From: Pedobacter sp.
Lineage (GTDB): Bacteria; Bacteroidota; Bacteroidia; Sphingobacteriales; Sphingobacteriaceae
Direction of reading: 5' to 3'
Length of the DNA stretch: 39,029 nt
NCBI GenBank assembly: GCA_031179845.1
Contig: JAPSHM010000004.1
Location: 1 to 39,029, forward strand
Made by a program: the position numbers and the translations under genes. The stretch's first letter is position 1. The number at the start of each line of letters is the position of its first letter. Below are positions 1 to 7,549 of this stretch, in pieces. The notes beneath the pieces were generated by a model. The model had not been told where the DNA came from and made no database searches. It was given only the letters and a program-made list of their open reading frames with translations.

Positions 1-445
1 ATACGATTGCAGCTTCCCTAGAGTTGTCTGCCGGTAGGATAAATCCTTGGAATCCGGCAGATTGTGCCTGGATAGCAATAGGCAGCGCACCTTTTATGGG
101 TTGTAATCCACCATCTAAAGACAGCTCTCCCATGATAAAGTACTTTTCTATGTTGGCGCTTTATAATTGTCCTGAAGCAGCCAAAATACCTATGGCAATA
201 GGCAAGTCATAGGACGAGCCCTCCTTTCGAATATCTGCGGGTGCAAGATTTATTACGATCTTTTGCCGGGGCATTTTTAGTCCGGCCGACTGAATTGCAC
301 TTTCTACTCTCCTAAGACTTTCTTTTATAGCATTGTCGGGCAGTCCAACGATATGGTATTTATTGCCACCGCCAATGCAAACTTCAATGGTAATGGTTAA
401 GGCATTTACGCCAAAAACGGCGCTGCCATAGGTCTTTATAAGCAT
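1..445 (-). pseudogene. comM: ComM/YifB-family Mg-chelatase-like ATPase, 5' part, interrupted by an in-frame stop
   Basis: The ATG at 443-445 opens a 94-residue stretch typical of the YifB/ComM N-terminal domain (GSAVFGVNA, IVGLPDNAIKESLRRV, INLAPADIRKEGSSYDLPIA, GILAASGQL). The frame then meets TAA at 161-163. Beyond that stop the same frame continues with family sequence (SANIEKYFIMGELSLDGGLQ, then PIKGALPIAIQAQSAGF and ILPADNSREAAIV) to the window edge. Only one codon is therefore out of place, with no frameshift; a Lys codon AAA changed to TAA would fit the family pattern. ComM proteins are hexameric helicases that help branch migration during natural transformation. Either this is a real nonsense mutation or a base error. 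The C-terminal ATPase part lies outside the window. Family call is confident; loss of function is inferred. Confidence 0.85.
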
Positions 446-517
446 AGCTAATCAGATATGAATCACAAGTGTGAATCTATACTGATTAGAAATGATTGTG
501 GTAAAAAAAGAATTTTT

Positions 518-1852
518 TTATCGTTGAGGCATTTTAGGCATATTCTTCATCATCCTTGCTGCGGTTGCCGGGTTAGAGAATTGTTTCATTACTTTTCGCA
601 TGTCCTCAAACTGTTTGATCAGTTTTGTCACCTCTTCTACCTTATTTCCGGATCCTTTTGCAATGCGCAGACGTCTGCTTTGTTGAATGCTGTCAGGGTT
701 CTCCCGTTCGAATTTTGTCATGGACTGAATGATGGCTTCTACATTTTTAAATGCATCATCTTCAATTTCAACATTCTTCATCATTTTGCCCACACCAGGA
801 ATCATGCCCATCAAATCCTTCATGTTACCCATCTTTTTGATTTGTTGGATCTGGTTGTAGAAGTCGTTGAAGTCAAATTTGTTCTTACGGATCTTTTTCT
901 GAAGTTCAGCAGCTTCCTTCTCATCGAACTGCTGTTGAGCCCGCTCAACAAGTGAAACCACATCACCCATGCCCAAGATTCGAGAGGCCATCCTTTCAGG
1001 ATAGAAAACATCCAAAGCCTCCAATTTTTCACCTGTACCGATAAACTTAATCGGCTTATTGACTACAGATTTGATGGAAAGTGCAGCACCACCACGCGTA
1101 TCACCGTCTAATTTGGTTAGCACCACTCCAGTAAAATCCAGCCTGTCGTTAAATGCCTTTGCTGTGTTGACCGCATCCTGTCCGGTCATGGCATCTACCA
1201 CGAAGAGAATTTCGTGAGGTTTAGTATTTTCTTTAACAGCGGCAATTTCATCCATCATCTGCTCATCTATTGCTAAACGGCCTGCTGTATCTATAATAAT
1301 TACGTTGTTGTTCTGCTTTTTACCTTCAGCAATACCTTCGAGCGCGATCGCAACTGGATCCTTCGATGCAGTATTGGCATATACCGGCACGCCGATTTGC
1401 TCACCAAGAATTTGTAGTTGGTCAACCGCTGCCGGTCTGTAAACATCACCTGCTACCAATAATGGTTTTTTCCCTTTGCTTTTTAGGAAGTTGGCTAGTT
1501 TTCCACTAAAAGTGGTTTTACCAGCTCCGTTTAAACCAGCAATTAATATAATTGTAGGGTTTCCCTTAAGATCAAGTTCTGTCACTTCACCGCCCATTAA
1601 GGTAGTAAGTTCATCGTTCATCACCTTGGTCAGCAACTGACCCGGAGAAACAGCTGTAAGTACATTTAAGCCCAATGCTTTTTCCTTTACCTCGTCAGTA
1701 AAAGTTTTTGCTGTTTTATAGTTTACGTCGGCATCTAATAAAGCCTTACGGATTTCCTTCATGGTCTCCGCCACGTTGATCTCCGAAATGCTTCCCTGTC
1801 CTTTTAAAACTTTAAACGCACGATCTAGCTTATCCTGTAAATTTTCAAACAT
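518..1852 (-). CDS. ffh: Signal recognition particle protein Ffh (SRP54)
   Basis: This 444-residue GTPase binds signal peptides of nascent membrane and secreted proteins together with SRP RNA, and delivers ribosomes to FtsY. The N domain covers about residues 1-90. The G domain has the P-loop GLNGAGKTT (106-114), GDVYRPAAVDQL (135-146), DTAGR (188-192), TKLDGD near 245 and a closing GTGEKLEALDVF near 275. The methionine-rich M domain follows from about 300, with the GVGKMMK and SRRLRIAKGSG segments typical of Ffh. Length is normal for the family. It ends at Q-R after a Met-rich tail. It is probably transcribed alone from the -7 box at 1889-1896. Nothing looks damaged. Confidence 0.97.
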   Translation of the reverse strand: MFENLQDKLDRAFKVLKGQGSISEINVAETMKEIRKALLDADVNYKTAKTFTDEVKEKALGLNVLTAVSPGQLLTKVMNDELTTLMGGEVTELDLKGNPTIILIAGLNGAGKTTFSGKLANFLKSKGKKPLLVAGDVYRPAAVDQLQILGEQIGVPVYANTASKDPVAIALEGIAEGKKQNNNVIIIDTAGRLAIDEQMMDEIAAVKENTKPHEILFVVDAMTGQDAVNTAKAFNDRLDFTGVVLTKLDGDTRGGAALSIKSVVNKPIKFIGTGEKLEALDVFYPERMASRILGMGDVVSLVERAQQQFDEKEAAELQKKIRKNKFDFNDFYNQIQQIKKMGNMKDLMGMIPGVGKMMKNVEIEDDAFKNVEAIIQSMTKFERENPDSIQQSRRLRIAKGSGNKVEEVTKLIKQFEDMRKVMKQFSNPATAARMMKNMPKMPQR

Positions 1853-1888
1853 TGTCTTTAACGCTTAGTGTTCAATTTTTTGTAGCCC

Positions 1889-1896
1889 CAAAGGTA
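1889..1896 (-). promoter_or_regulatory. Candidate promoter -7 element (TACCTTTG) for ffh
   Basis: Reading the minus strand, TACCTTTG matches the Bacteroidota -7 consensus TAnnTTTG exactly and lies 36 bases upstream of the ffh ATG. I see no good TTTG -33 element at 19-21 bases spacing, so this is a partial promoter match. Confidence 0.45.
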
Positions 1897-1935
1897 TTAA
1901 TTTTTGAAGGAATTTAGGAGGGTTAATTTAAAGTA

Positions 1936-2973
1936 TTAGCGTGGGAAAACAAACATCACTCCCAGGGCGAGCGTTTGGCTCCCCTGTATTTTTGTGTCGT
2001 TGTCGCGGTCAAACAATCCTACTCCTGTAAGTGACACGTTCATCAAACGGTTCAGTTTTGAGGTGATCGAAACATCAAGGCGATGATCCACATGTACAAG
2101 AGGTCTGTCGTAAGGAATAAACATCTGATATCTGGCCTTTAGCATAGTATTGTCAAAGACTTCCTTTTCAAAGTTACTTACAATCTGAAAAGCCAACTCA
2201 TTTTTGAATTTCTTGCCAAATTCAACGCCATATTTTGTGTCGGCTTTCACATCTTTCGATCGATTTTGAGGATCATTAGGGTCTTTGGTAATGTATATTG
2301 CCGTATCTAACACGAATGTTTGCCGCGCACTACCTGTACCTATTCTCGTGGAGAAAAATTTATTAGGCTTGTACTCAAAACCGAAGGATTCGGTAAGGTA
2401 TCCCGGTGCCATAAACTTCGATATAAGGTTTGGAAATTCGTTACCATCCGAGTTTTTGCTATACGAGAAACCTGCGTCAAACTGCGATTCAAAGTTGATT
2501 GATCCAAAGAAATACCAATTTTTAGACAATTGCAAAGCCGCTTTGTTGTCCCAGAAAATACGATCCCGGGTTTTCTTTTGCAATTGGTCCTTATTTTTAA
2601 TCTTTCCATATTCAAGGATTACCTCGCTTACGTAGCTATAGCTTTCCTTGCTGTACTCCGCCTTATAGTTGATTAAACCACCTACGGCTAATGAATTTAC
2701 CCCACCACCTTTCCAGTTGTTAGAAAATGTCGCCTGGTTGACATTGATACCGACAGAGGTTCTAGTCTTCCAATAATTAACTTTGGCATCAACAACTACC
2801 GGATTAATATCGACAGGTTCAAACGGGATTGTCCCCGTTCTTGAAGGCAGCGGACTGCGTTTTAGTTTGATGTCAAGACCCTTTGTGTCAATAGGAATCG
2901 TATCGATCTCCTGCGCATACAGGCTGGTAGTGGCGCAAAACACCAATAGTAAGTAAACATAAAAACTCTTCAT
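1936..2973 (-). CDS. DUF3078 family secreted/outer-membrane protein
   Basis: The preferred start is the ATG at 2971-2973, giving 345 residues that begin MKSFYVYLLLVFCATTSLYAQ, a clean Sec signal peptide cleaved after the A in YAQ. An ATG six codons upstream exists but adds a hydrophobic lead with no signal-peptide logic. The body is rich in alternating aromatic and polar strands (NVNQATFSNNWKGGGVNSLA, YWKTRTSVGIN, WYFFGSINFESQFDAGF, ATKYGVEFG-like segments) and ends in VFPR. This pattern is typical of the Bacteroidota DUF3078 family, thought to form an outer-membrane beta structure. The function is unknown. It is monocistronic between ffh and the next minus-strand operon. Confidence 0.85.
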   Translation of the reverse strand: MKSFYVYLLLVFCATTSLYAQEIDTIPIDTKGLDIKLKRSPLPSRTGTIPFEPVDINPVVVDAKVNYWKTRTSVGINVNQATFSNNWKGGGVNSLAVGGLINYKAEYSKESYSYVSEVILEYGKIKNKDQLQKKTRDRIFWDNKAALQLSKNWYFFGSINFESQFDAGFSYSKNSDGNEFPNLISKFMAPGYLTESFGFEYKPNKFFSTRIGTGSARQTFVLDTAIYITKDPNDPQNRSKDVKADTKYGVEFGKKFKNELAFQIVSNFEKEVFDNTMLKARYQMFIPYDRPLVHVDHRLDVSITSKLNRLMNVSLTGVGLFDRDNDTKIQGSQTLALGVMFVFPR

Positions 2974-3056
2974 TAATACAAAGAAAAACAAAAAAGTGAC
3001 TTATTAAAAGTTTAATAGTAAACTAATTGGATAAGTTAGATTGAAAAGTTCCAAAA

Positions 3057-3380
3057 TCAAATGAATTTCAACCAGGCAAAATGCTTTCTATGCTGCAAAT
3101 AATTAAGGTTTTTGTCACAAGAGTAGGCTTCTTTTTCGAATACGATGTTGAAGTACGCCAGGTAATGATTCTTATATCTGATTAGGTTGATAAAGTAATT
3201 AAAAAAGTAGAGCAGGTAGAACGGTACAATTAGCAATTCGATTTGCTGTTTTAGGTGGATGCATTCATGATTTATAAGGAAGTTGTCGGCTTTCTGATCG
3301 CGGTCTTTCAATAGTATAAATGGGTAAATGGCCATAGCATTGGCTGGAATCTTTTTGACGATAATGAAGAAGGCTTTCAA
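3057..3380 (-). CDS. Small membrane protein with HExxH metal-binding motif
   Basis: This 107-residue protein has H-E-C-I-H at residues 38-42, in the context INHECIHLKQQIE, followed by a strongly hydrophobic segment (about 50-67, LIVPFYLLYFFNYFINLI) and F-E-K-E-A-Y at 81-86. An HExxH helix followed by a downstream glutamate is the layout of gluzincin metallopeptidases, so a zinc-binding membrane protein is plausible, but the protein is far shorter than known M48 or M56 enzymes. Its ATG overlaps the stop of the upstream gene as ATGA, which points to translational coupling. The real function is unknown; related short proteins seem to occur beside housekeeping genes in Bacteroidota. Confidence 0.75.
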   Translation of the reverse strand: MKAFFIIVKKIPANAMAIYPFILLKDRDQKADNFLINHECIHLKQQIELLIVPFYLLYFFNYFINLIRYKNHYLAYFNIVFEKEAYSCDKNLNYLQHRKHFAWLKFI

Positions 3381-4129
3381 AATTGCTCAACAATTATTTT
3401 TGGCAGTGCAGGTAACCGGAATGCCGCTGGATTACGCTTATAATTTGCATAGTTGTTTCTTAGATAAACAACGAAGGCGTAATCTGAAGCATTGAGCACA
3501 AAATCATACGAAGGCCGATATTGCTGCATAAAGTCCATGGCCTCATAGTCGCCAATTTGCAGCACCCGTTGTACGTAATCTTGTTTGAATCTATAATCTA
3601 TAATAGATTCCCGGTAGTCTCTTTCTAATATTTTTTGTAAATGGCGTGCATTTTTCCCTTCGCGACTCAGCAAATTGTAAATGGCATCAATACCGAGACC
3701 TACGCCTCCCAAGCCAAGGTTGATTAGGTCTTTTGCTTTGCCCTTGTCCAATTGATATTTGTATTCCTTCAGTGTTTGATCATGCCGCTCCCTTGGCGTG
3801 TACTTATCGCCAATGATGGCCACTTCCCGCAAGGCAATTCCCAATGATTTCAATTGAAAGTAGACTGCAGTCCGGCCTTTAACAACAACGGTATCTAAAG
3901 CATACCCCTGTAATACAGCAAAAAGCGTGTCACCGGCCTTCGCCTTAATGGTGAATTCCCCTTTAGGAGTATTGTAAATGCCTTCGTCGTTGGCTGAATT
4001 GTAAATATAAACTTTGGCCAGTCGGAGTTTGGAGTCTTTGTCGACCACAAATCCTTTTATAGCGTGTTGCTGCGCCGACACATTGAGTGATAAGCAATAT
4101 AAAAAGAAGACCAGGCTAAAAACTTTCAT
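3377..4129 (-). CDS. Secreted protein with carboxypeptidase regulatory-like domain
   Basis: This 250-residue protein starts with the signal peptide MKVFSLVFFLYCLSLNVSAQ. A carboxypeptidase-regulatory-like beta-sandwich follows at about 22-100 (IKGFVVDKDSKLRLAKVYIY, GIYNTPKGEFTIKAKAGDTL), the same fold found at the N-terminus of SusC proteins, but no TonB plug follows. The remaining 150 residues are charged and helical (LKEYKYQLDKGKAKDLINLG, LQKILERDYRESIIDYRF) and match no enzyme I recognise. It is probably periplasmic or surface-exposed. It lies 49 bases after the glucosaminidase gene and is coupled by ATGA to the HExxH protein. Confidence 0.8.
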   Translation of the reverse strand: MKVFSLVFFLYCLSLNVSAQQHAIKGFVVDKDSKLRLAKVYIYNSANDEGIYNTPKGEFTIKAKAGDTLFAVLQGYALDTVVVKGRTAVYFQLKSLGIALREVAIIGDKYTPRERHDQTLKEYKYQLDKGKAKDLINLGLGGVGLGIDAIYNLLSREGKNARHLQKILERDYRESIIDYRFKQDYVQRVLQIGDYEAMDFMQQYRPSYDFVLNASDYAFVVYLRNNYANYKRNPAAFRLPALPKIIVEQF

Positions 4130-4178
4130 CTGACTACGAAATTACAAGGTTAGGGGCTTCCATGTAACATTATTAACA

Positions 4179-5090
4179 TTATTTAACTAAGAGCAGTTTC
4201 TGACCGATTTTAATACCTGTATCTGCTAGGTTGTTAATGGTTTTCAAATCTTCGATGCCAATGTCGAACTTTCTAGATATGCTGTAGAGTGTGTCACCTT
4301 GTTTTACGGTATAACTTCCCGGTCTATATATGGGGGCGACATTATTTTCATTAGTTACATTTTCTGTTACAGGTACAGAGATTTTTAGTGTGTCTGGAGT
4401 TTTCAGGACTTGTTTTGAAGGAGGAATCTCTACCGGGGTAAATTTCTTTTTTTCATGGGGAATGTTTGCATTGATCTCAGAGAACACTTTGTCTTCCCGT
4501 TTAATCTTCTCTCTTTCTGATTCCGGTTGATCGTATTGATAGAGCTGGTACCTGTCAATCACGCTAATCAGCAGGTCGGGGTATTTCGGGTTTGTGGCAT
4601 AGCCGGCTTGTTTTAATCCCCGCGCCCAATTTTTATAATCGTTTCTATCCAGTTCAAAAAGAAAACTATAGCGTTTCCTTTTCAGAAATTCTGAGTGATC
4701 TTTATAGGATTCTCTTGCGTCCTTATATACTCGAAAGCAATCATCGGCTTTATCATCATCCTTATAATACCCTTTGCCTTTCCAGTCTGAAGTGCATTTA
4801 ATACCAAAGTGATTATTGGCATATTTGGCCAGACTGCTATTCCCGCTTCCTGACTCAATGATGCCTTGTGCGAGGGTGATACTGGCGGGGATACCAAATT
4901 TGTTCATTTCCTCAATAGCCACGTCTTTGAATGTAGAAATATAATTTAGAGTAGTGTATGATTTAGCTACAGGATTAGATTTGTTGGCTGCTTTTTCGAT
5001 CTGTTTATTGTTACGACTATACTTTGCGGTTTTACAGGCGCTCAAAAATGCAATTGTCATCAGGCCTAAAGCTATTTTTTTGTAGTTCAT
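4179..5090 (-). CDS. Glucosaminidase-LysM lipoprotein, peptidoglycan hydrolase
   Basis: This 303-residue protein is predicted to cleave N-acetylglucosaminyl bonds in peptidoglycan. The lipobox LSAC places the lipidated Cys at residue 19. A glucosaminidase (GH73-type) domain runs from about 48 to 190, with the catalytic Glu in AQGIIESGSGNSSLA (E79) and the family segments YANNHFGIKC and RVYKDARESYKDHSEFL. A lysine/proline-rich linker leads to one C-terminal LysM repeat (about 258-302, YTVKQGDTLYSISRKF then INNLADTGIKIGQKLLLV), which binds glycan. Gene order and short spacing put it in the ruvX/O-methyltransferase operon. Confidence 0.93.
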   Translation of the reverse strand: MNYKKIALGLMTIAFLSACKTAKYSRNNKQIEKAANKSNPVAKSYTTLNYISTFKDVAIEEMNKFGIPASITLAQGIIESGSGNSSLAKYANNHFGIKCTSDWKGKGYYKDDDKADDCFRVYKDARESYKDHSEFLKRKRYSFLFELDRNDYKNWARGLKQAGYATNPKYPDLLISVIDRYQLYQYDQPESEREKIKREDKVFSEINANIPHEKKKFTPVEIPPSKQVLKTPDTLKISVPVTENVTNENNVAPIYRPGSYTVKQGDTLYSISRKFDIGIEDLKTINNLADTGIKIGQKLLLVK

Positions 5091-5097
5091 TATGTTT

Positions 5098-5196
5098 CTA
5101 AGTTTTGATCCTTGCGCTGATCCTCGTTTTTTGAATACGTTCTATGGCATCATCACTGGGGACAGCTACGCTTTCCTGTTCCCGGAATCGGTTCAT
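5098..5196 (-). CDS. Possible 32-residue small protein between two operon genes
   Basis: An ATG at 5194-5196, three bases after the O-methyltransferase stop, opens a 32-codon frame ending in TAG at 5098-5100, seven bases before the next gene start. The peptide begins MNRFREQESVAVPSDDAIERIQKTR and ends RIKT; it is basic and has no membrane segment. It fills the gap between the two genes almost exactly, as a translated operon member would. Against it, the frame is short and I recognise no family. It may be chance coding space or a leader coupling translation. Confidence 0.3.
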   Translation of the reverse strand: MNRFREQESVAVPSDDAIERIQKTRISARIKT

Positions 5197-5199
5197 AAT

Positions 5200-5838
5200 T
5201 TATTTCTTCCTGATGATAAATAAGCCATCCCGAACAGGAAGAATCAATTTCTCCACCCGGTTGTCGGCCTGTATCTTGTCATTAAATGTATTGATAATTT
5301 TAGTGTCCTTGTCGGGGTTATTGTCCAGAACTTTTCCACTCCACAGAACATTGTCCACAATGATGAGTCCTCCGGGCCTAAGGCTGTCGAAGACCAGGTC
5401 GTAATAATTGCCATTGTTCTTCTTATCGGCATCTATGAAAACCAGGTCGAGCGTCTCGTGATTCAACGTACGAATGGTTGCTGTGGCATCGCCCAGGATA
5501 TAATGGATTTTGTCATTGTAATTAGATTCAGCAAAGTAACCGCGGACCATTTCTTCCAATTCCTCATTGATATCTAACGTGTAAATTCGCCCCTGATCGG
5601 TTAACCCTTCAGCCAAACAAAGTGTAGCGTAACCAGTAAAAGTCCCAATTTCCAAAATCCTGGAGGGGTTGATCATTTTACTGAGCATACTGAGCACCCT
5701 TCCCTGGTAATGCCCAGAGAGCATTCTTGGCATCAGCACTTTAAGATTGGTTTCCCTGTCTATTCGCTGCAACAATTCACTTTCCGGTTCACAATACCTG
5801 AGCAGCAGTTGCTGCATGTCGTCATTTATTAAGTTCAT
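5200..5838 (-). CDS. Class I SAM-dependent O-methyltransferase (family 3, COMT-like)
   Basis: This 212-residue cytosolic enzyme carries the SAM-binding motif ILEIGTFTGYATLCLAE (61-77), the acidic SAM-ribose contact in YTLDIN (86-91), the GDAT motif (116-119), the metal-binding FIDADKKNN (134-142) and VDNVLWSGKV (161-170). These are hallmarks of cation-dependent O-methyltransferases related to catechol and caffeoyl-CoA enzymes. The natural substrate in Bacteroidota is not known. Its ATG overlaps the stop of ruvX by ATGA, so the two are translationally coupled. Confidence 0.93.
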   Translation of the reverse strand: MNLINDDMQQLLLRYCEPESELLQRIDRETNLKVLMPRMLSGHYQGRVLSMLSKMINPSRILEIGTFTGYATLCLAEGLTDQGRIYTLDINEELEEMVRGYFAESNYNDKIHYILGDATATIRTLNHETLDLVFIDADKKNNGNYYDLVFDSLRPGGLIIVDNVLWSGKVLDNNPDKDTKIINTFNDKIQADNRVEKLILPVRDGLFIIRKK

Positions 5839-6251
5839 AAGCGCTGATTTTCCATGTAATATTGTAGAATTATAGTAGCTGAAATGGTATCCACTCTTTC
5901 TTTATTTCTGCGGTCCTGTTTCTTTAAGCCGCTTTTCATAATGGTCTCCTGAGCCAATCTGGAAGTAAACCGTTCGTCGATCCAATGCTGGGGGATATTT
6001 GGAAAGGTCTTTTTCAGCGTTTTGGCAAAACCTTTTACGTGCTGTGCAGAATCGGAAGGTGTGCCATCCATTTGCTTTGGGTCTCCTAAAACAAAGGCCT
6101 CCACCTGTTCAGACAGTAAGTATGTCTTCAAATATTCAATGATATCCTTTGGATGTATGGTGTCAAGCCCTGTTGCAATAATCTGCAGGGGATCAGTAAC
6201 GGCTATCCCGATACGTTTGGTTCCATAATCAAAGGCAATTATTCTGGGCAT
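5835..6251 (-). CDS. ruvX: RuvX/YqgF family putative Holliday junction resolvase / pre-16S rRNA nuclease
   Basis: The ATG at 6249-6251 gives a 138-residue protein that starts directly with the conserved MPRIIAFDYGTKRIGIAVTD. A longer frame from 6311 would add 20 residues unlike the family, so the inner start is chosen. RNase H-like fold motifs are the first Asp (FDYG), VLGDPKQMDGTPSDSA, the glutamate in WIDERFTSRLA and the final Asp in KERVDTISATIIL. YqgF proteins process the 5' end of 16S rRNA and may act on branched DNA. This is the first gene of the minus-strand operon that runs to about 3057, and it is divergent from holB. Confidence 0.93.
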   Translation of the reverse strand: MPRIIAFDYGTKRIGIAVTDPLQIIATGLDTIHPKDIIEYLKTYLLSEQVEAFVLGDPKQMDGTPSDSAQHVKGFAKTLKKTFPNIPQHWIDERFTSRLAQETIMKSGLKKQDRRNKERVDTISATIILQYYMENQRL

Positions 6252-6256
6252 GGCAG

Positions 6257-6264
6257 CAAAGATA
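6257..6264 (-). promoter_or_regulatory. Candidate -7 element (TATCTTTG) for the ruvX operon
   Basis: On the minus strand TATCTTTG is an exact TAnnTTTG match ending only 5 bases before the ruvX ATG. If used, the transcript would be nearly leaderless. No strong -33 element is visible at the usual spacing. Confidence 0.4.
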
Positions 6265-6398
6265 AGTAATTTCCCAAAGTACCCGGACTTTGACGCTACG
6301 TGGATAAGCAATTGCTGGAAGAAATTTACGAGCTTCCTTTTGTCAACTTTGTCCTGCGGCTATGGACATGTGTTAAAAAAAATGTTATTTTGCACCAA

Positions 6399-7547
6399 AT
6401 GCAATTCAAAAAGATCGTCGGTCAGGAAAATATAAAGCAGCAATTGATACAAACAGTTGCAGAAAACAGGGTAAGTCATGCCCAGTTGTTCCTTTCTAGC
6501 GATGGTAGCGGGGCACTGCCTTTGGCCATCGCTTATGCGCAGTACATCAATTGCCTGGACAAACAGCATGTCGATAGTTGCGGAGTATGCTCATCCTGTC
6601 GCAAATACGAAAGGTATATTCACCCCGATCTGCATTTTTCCTATCCTTTCTTTGCTTCCAAGGATGTAAAAACTGCGGTAGATGTTCTGGAGGAATGGAG
6701 AAGTATGCTGTTGATGGATGCCTACTTTGATATGGACATCTGGCGATCTAAATTGAGCGCTGAAAACAAACAGGCAAATATCAATATTGCCGAATGTCAC
6801 GATATCATCAAGAAATTGAGTTTCAAGGCTTTCGAAGCCGAGACCAAGGTGCTAATCATGTGGCTGCCGGAATACTTGGACAAAGAAGGGAATGCCTTGC
6901 TGAAGATCATTGAAGAGCCGCCTCAAAATACATTGTTTATTTTGGTTGCGAATAATCAGGAACAAATTCTGTCCACGCTTTTATCACGTACGCAGATCGT
7001 GAAGATACCAAAGCTTCCGCATCCAACGGTAGAAAGTTATTTAATCGAAGGACATGGTTTGTCTGAAAGTCAGGCCACAGAATACAGCTTTCTGGCGGAC
7101 GGAAATCTAATTGAGGCTAAGTCTCTAGTAGCCAGCACTCCTAATGAAAATGCAGATAAGTTTTCCGAATGGCTGCGGATGGGCTACGGCAACAGGGTAC
7201 TTGATTTGGCTGCTTTTGTAGAACAGATTGCGGGATGGGGCAGGGAAAATCAGAAAAACTTTTTGAAATACGGTATTAGCTTTTTACGGGAATGCAGCTT
7301 GTTGTTGAGTGGGGCTGATCAATTGGTAAAATTACCCGCCACCGCATTGGAAACCGCTAAAAAACTTTCTACACATGTACTTGACCTGAACATGGCAGAT
7401 GCCATAATTGCAGAATTGGAGAAAGCACATTATCATATCGAGCGAAATGCAAATCCAAAAATTCTGTTTTTAGATGTATCTTTACAATTGGTGAAAATAA
7501 TTAAGTTTAAAACGTTCCCGAAAGGGACTCAATATATATACAATTAG
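6399..7547 (+). CDS. holB: DNA polymerase III clamp-loader subunit delta'
   Basis: The start at ATG 6399 gives 382 residues beginning MQFKKIVGQENIKQQLIQTV, matching the usual beginning of DnaX-like clamp-loader proteins; an upstream ATG at 6300 adds an unrelated lead. The P-loop position reads SSDGSGALPLA and lacks the GKT lysine, as expected for delta', which does not hydrolyse ATP. A four-Cys zinc module follows (NCLDKQ, then CGVCSSC). EEPPQNTLFILVANN and LLSRTQIVKI are the family's Walker-B-side and sensor segments. It is the first gene of a holB-ricT-gldH run; ricT starts two bases after its stop. Confidence 0.92.
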   Translation: MQFKKIVGQENIKQQLIQTVAENRVSHAQLFLSSDGSGALPLAIAYAQYINCLDKQHVDSCGVCSSCRKYERYIHPDLHFSYPFFASKDVKTAVDVLEEWRSMLLMDAYFDMDIWRSKLSAENKQANINIAECHDIIKKLSFKAFEAETKVLIMWLPEYLDKEGNALLKIIEEPPQNTLFILVANNQEQILSTLLSRTQIVKIPKLPHPTVESYLIEGHGLSESQATEYSFLADGNLIEAKSLVASTPNENADKFSEWLRMGYGNRVLDLAAFVEQIAGWGRENQKNFLKYGISFLRECSLLLSGADQLVKLPATALETAKKLSTHVLDLNMADAIIAELEKAHYHIERNANPKILFLDVSLQLVKIIKFKTFPKGTQYIYN

Positions 7548-7549
7548 TT

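Noticed and set aside
820-1032. Short reading frames overlapping ffh, metG, susC and other genes on other frames
   Set aside because: They lack recognisable features and lie wholly within strongly coding genes.
6300-6398. Longer N-terminus for holB
   Set aside because: The added 33 residues do not look like the family and overlap the intergenic promoter region; MQFKKIVGQENIKQQL is the conserved start.
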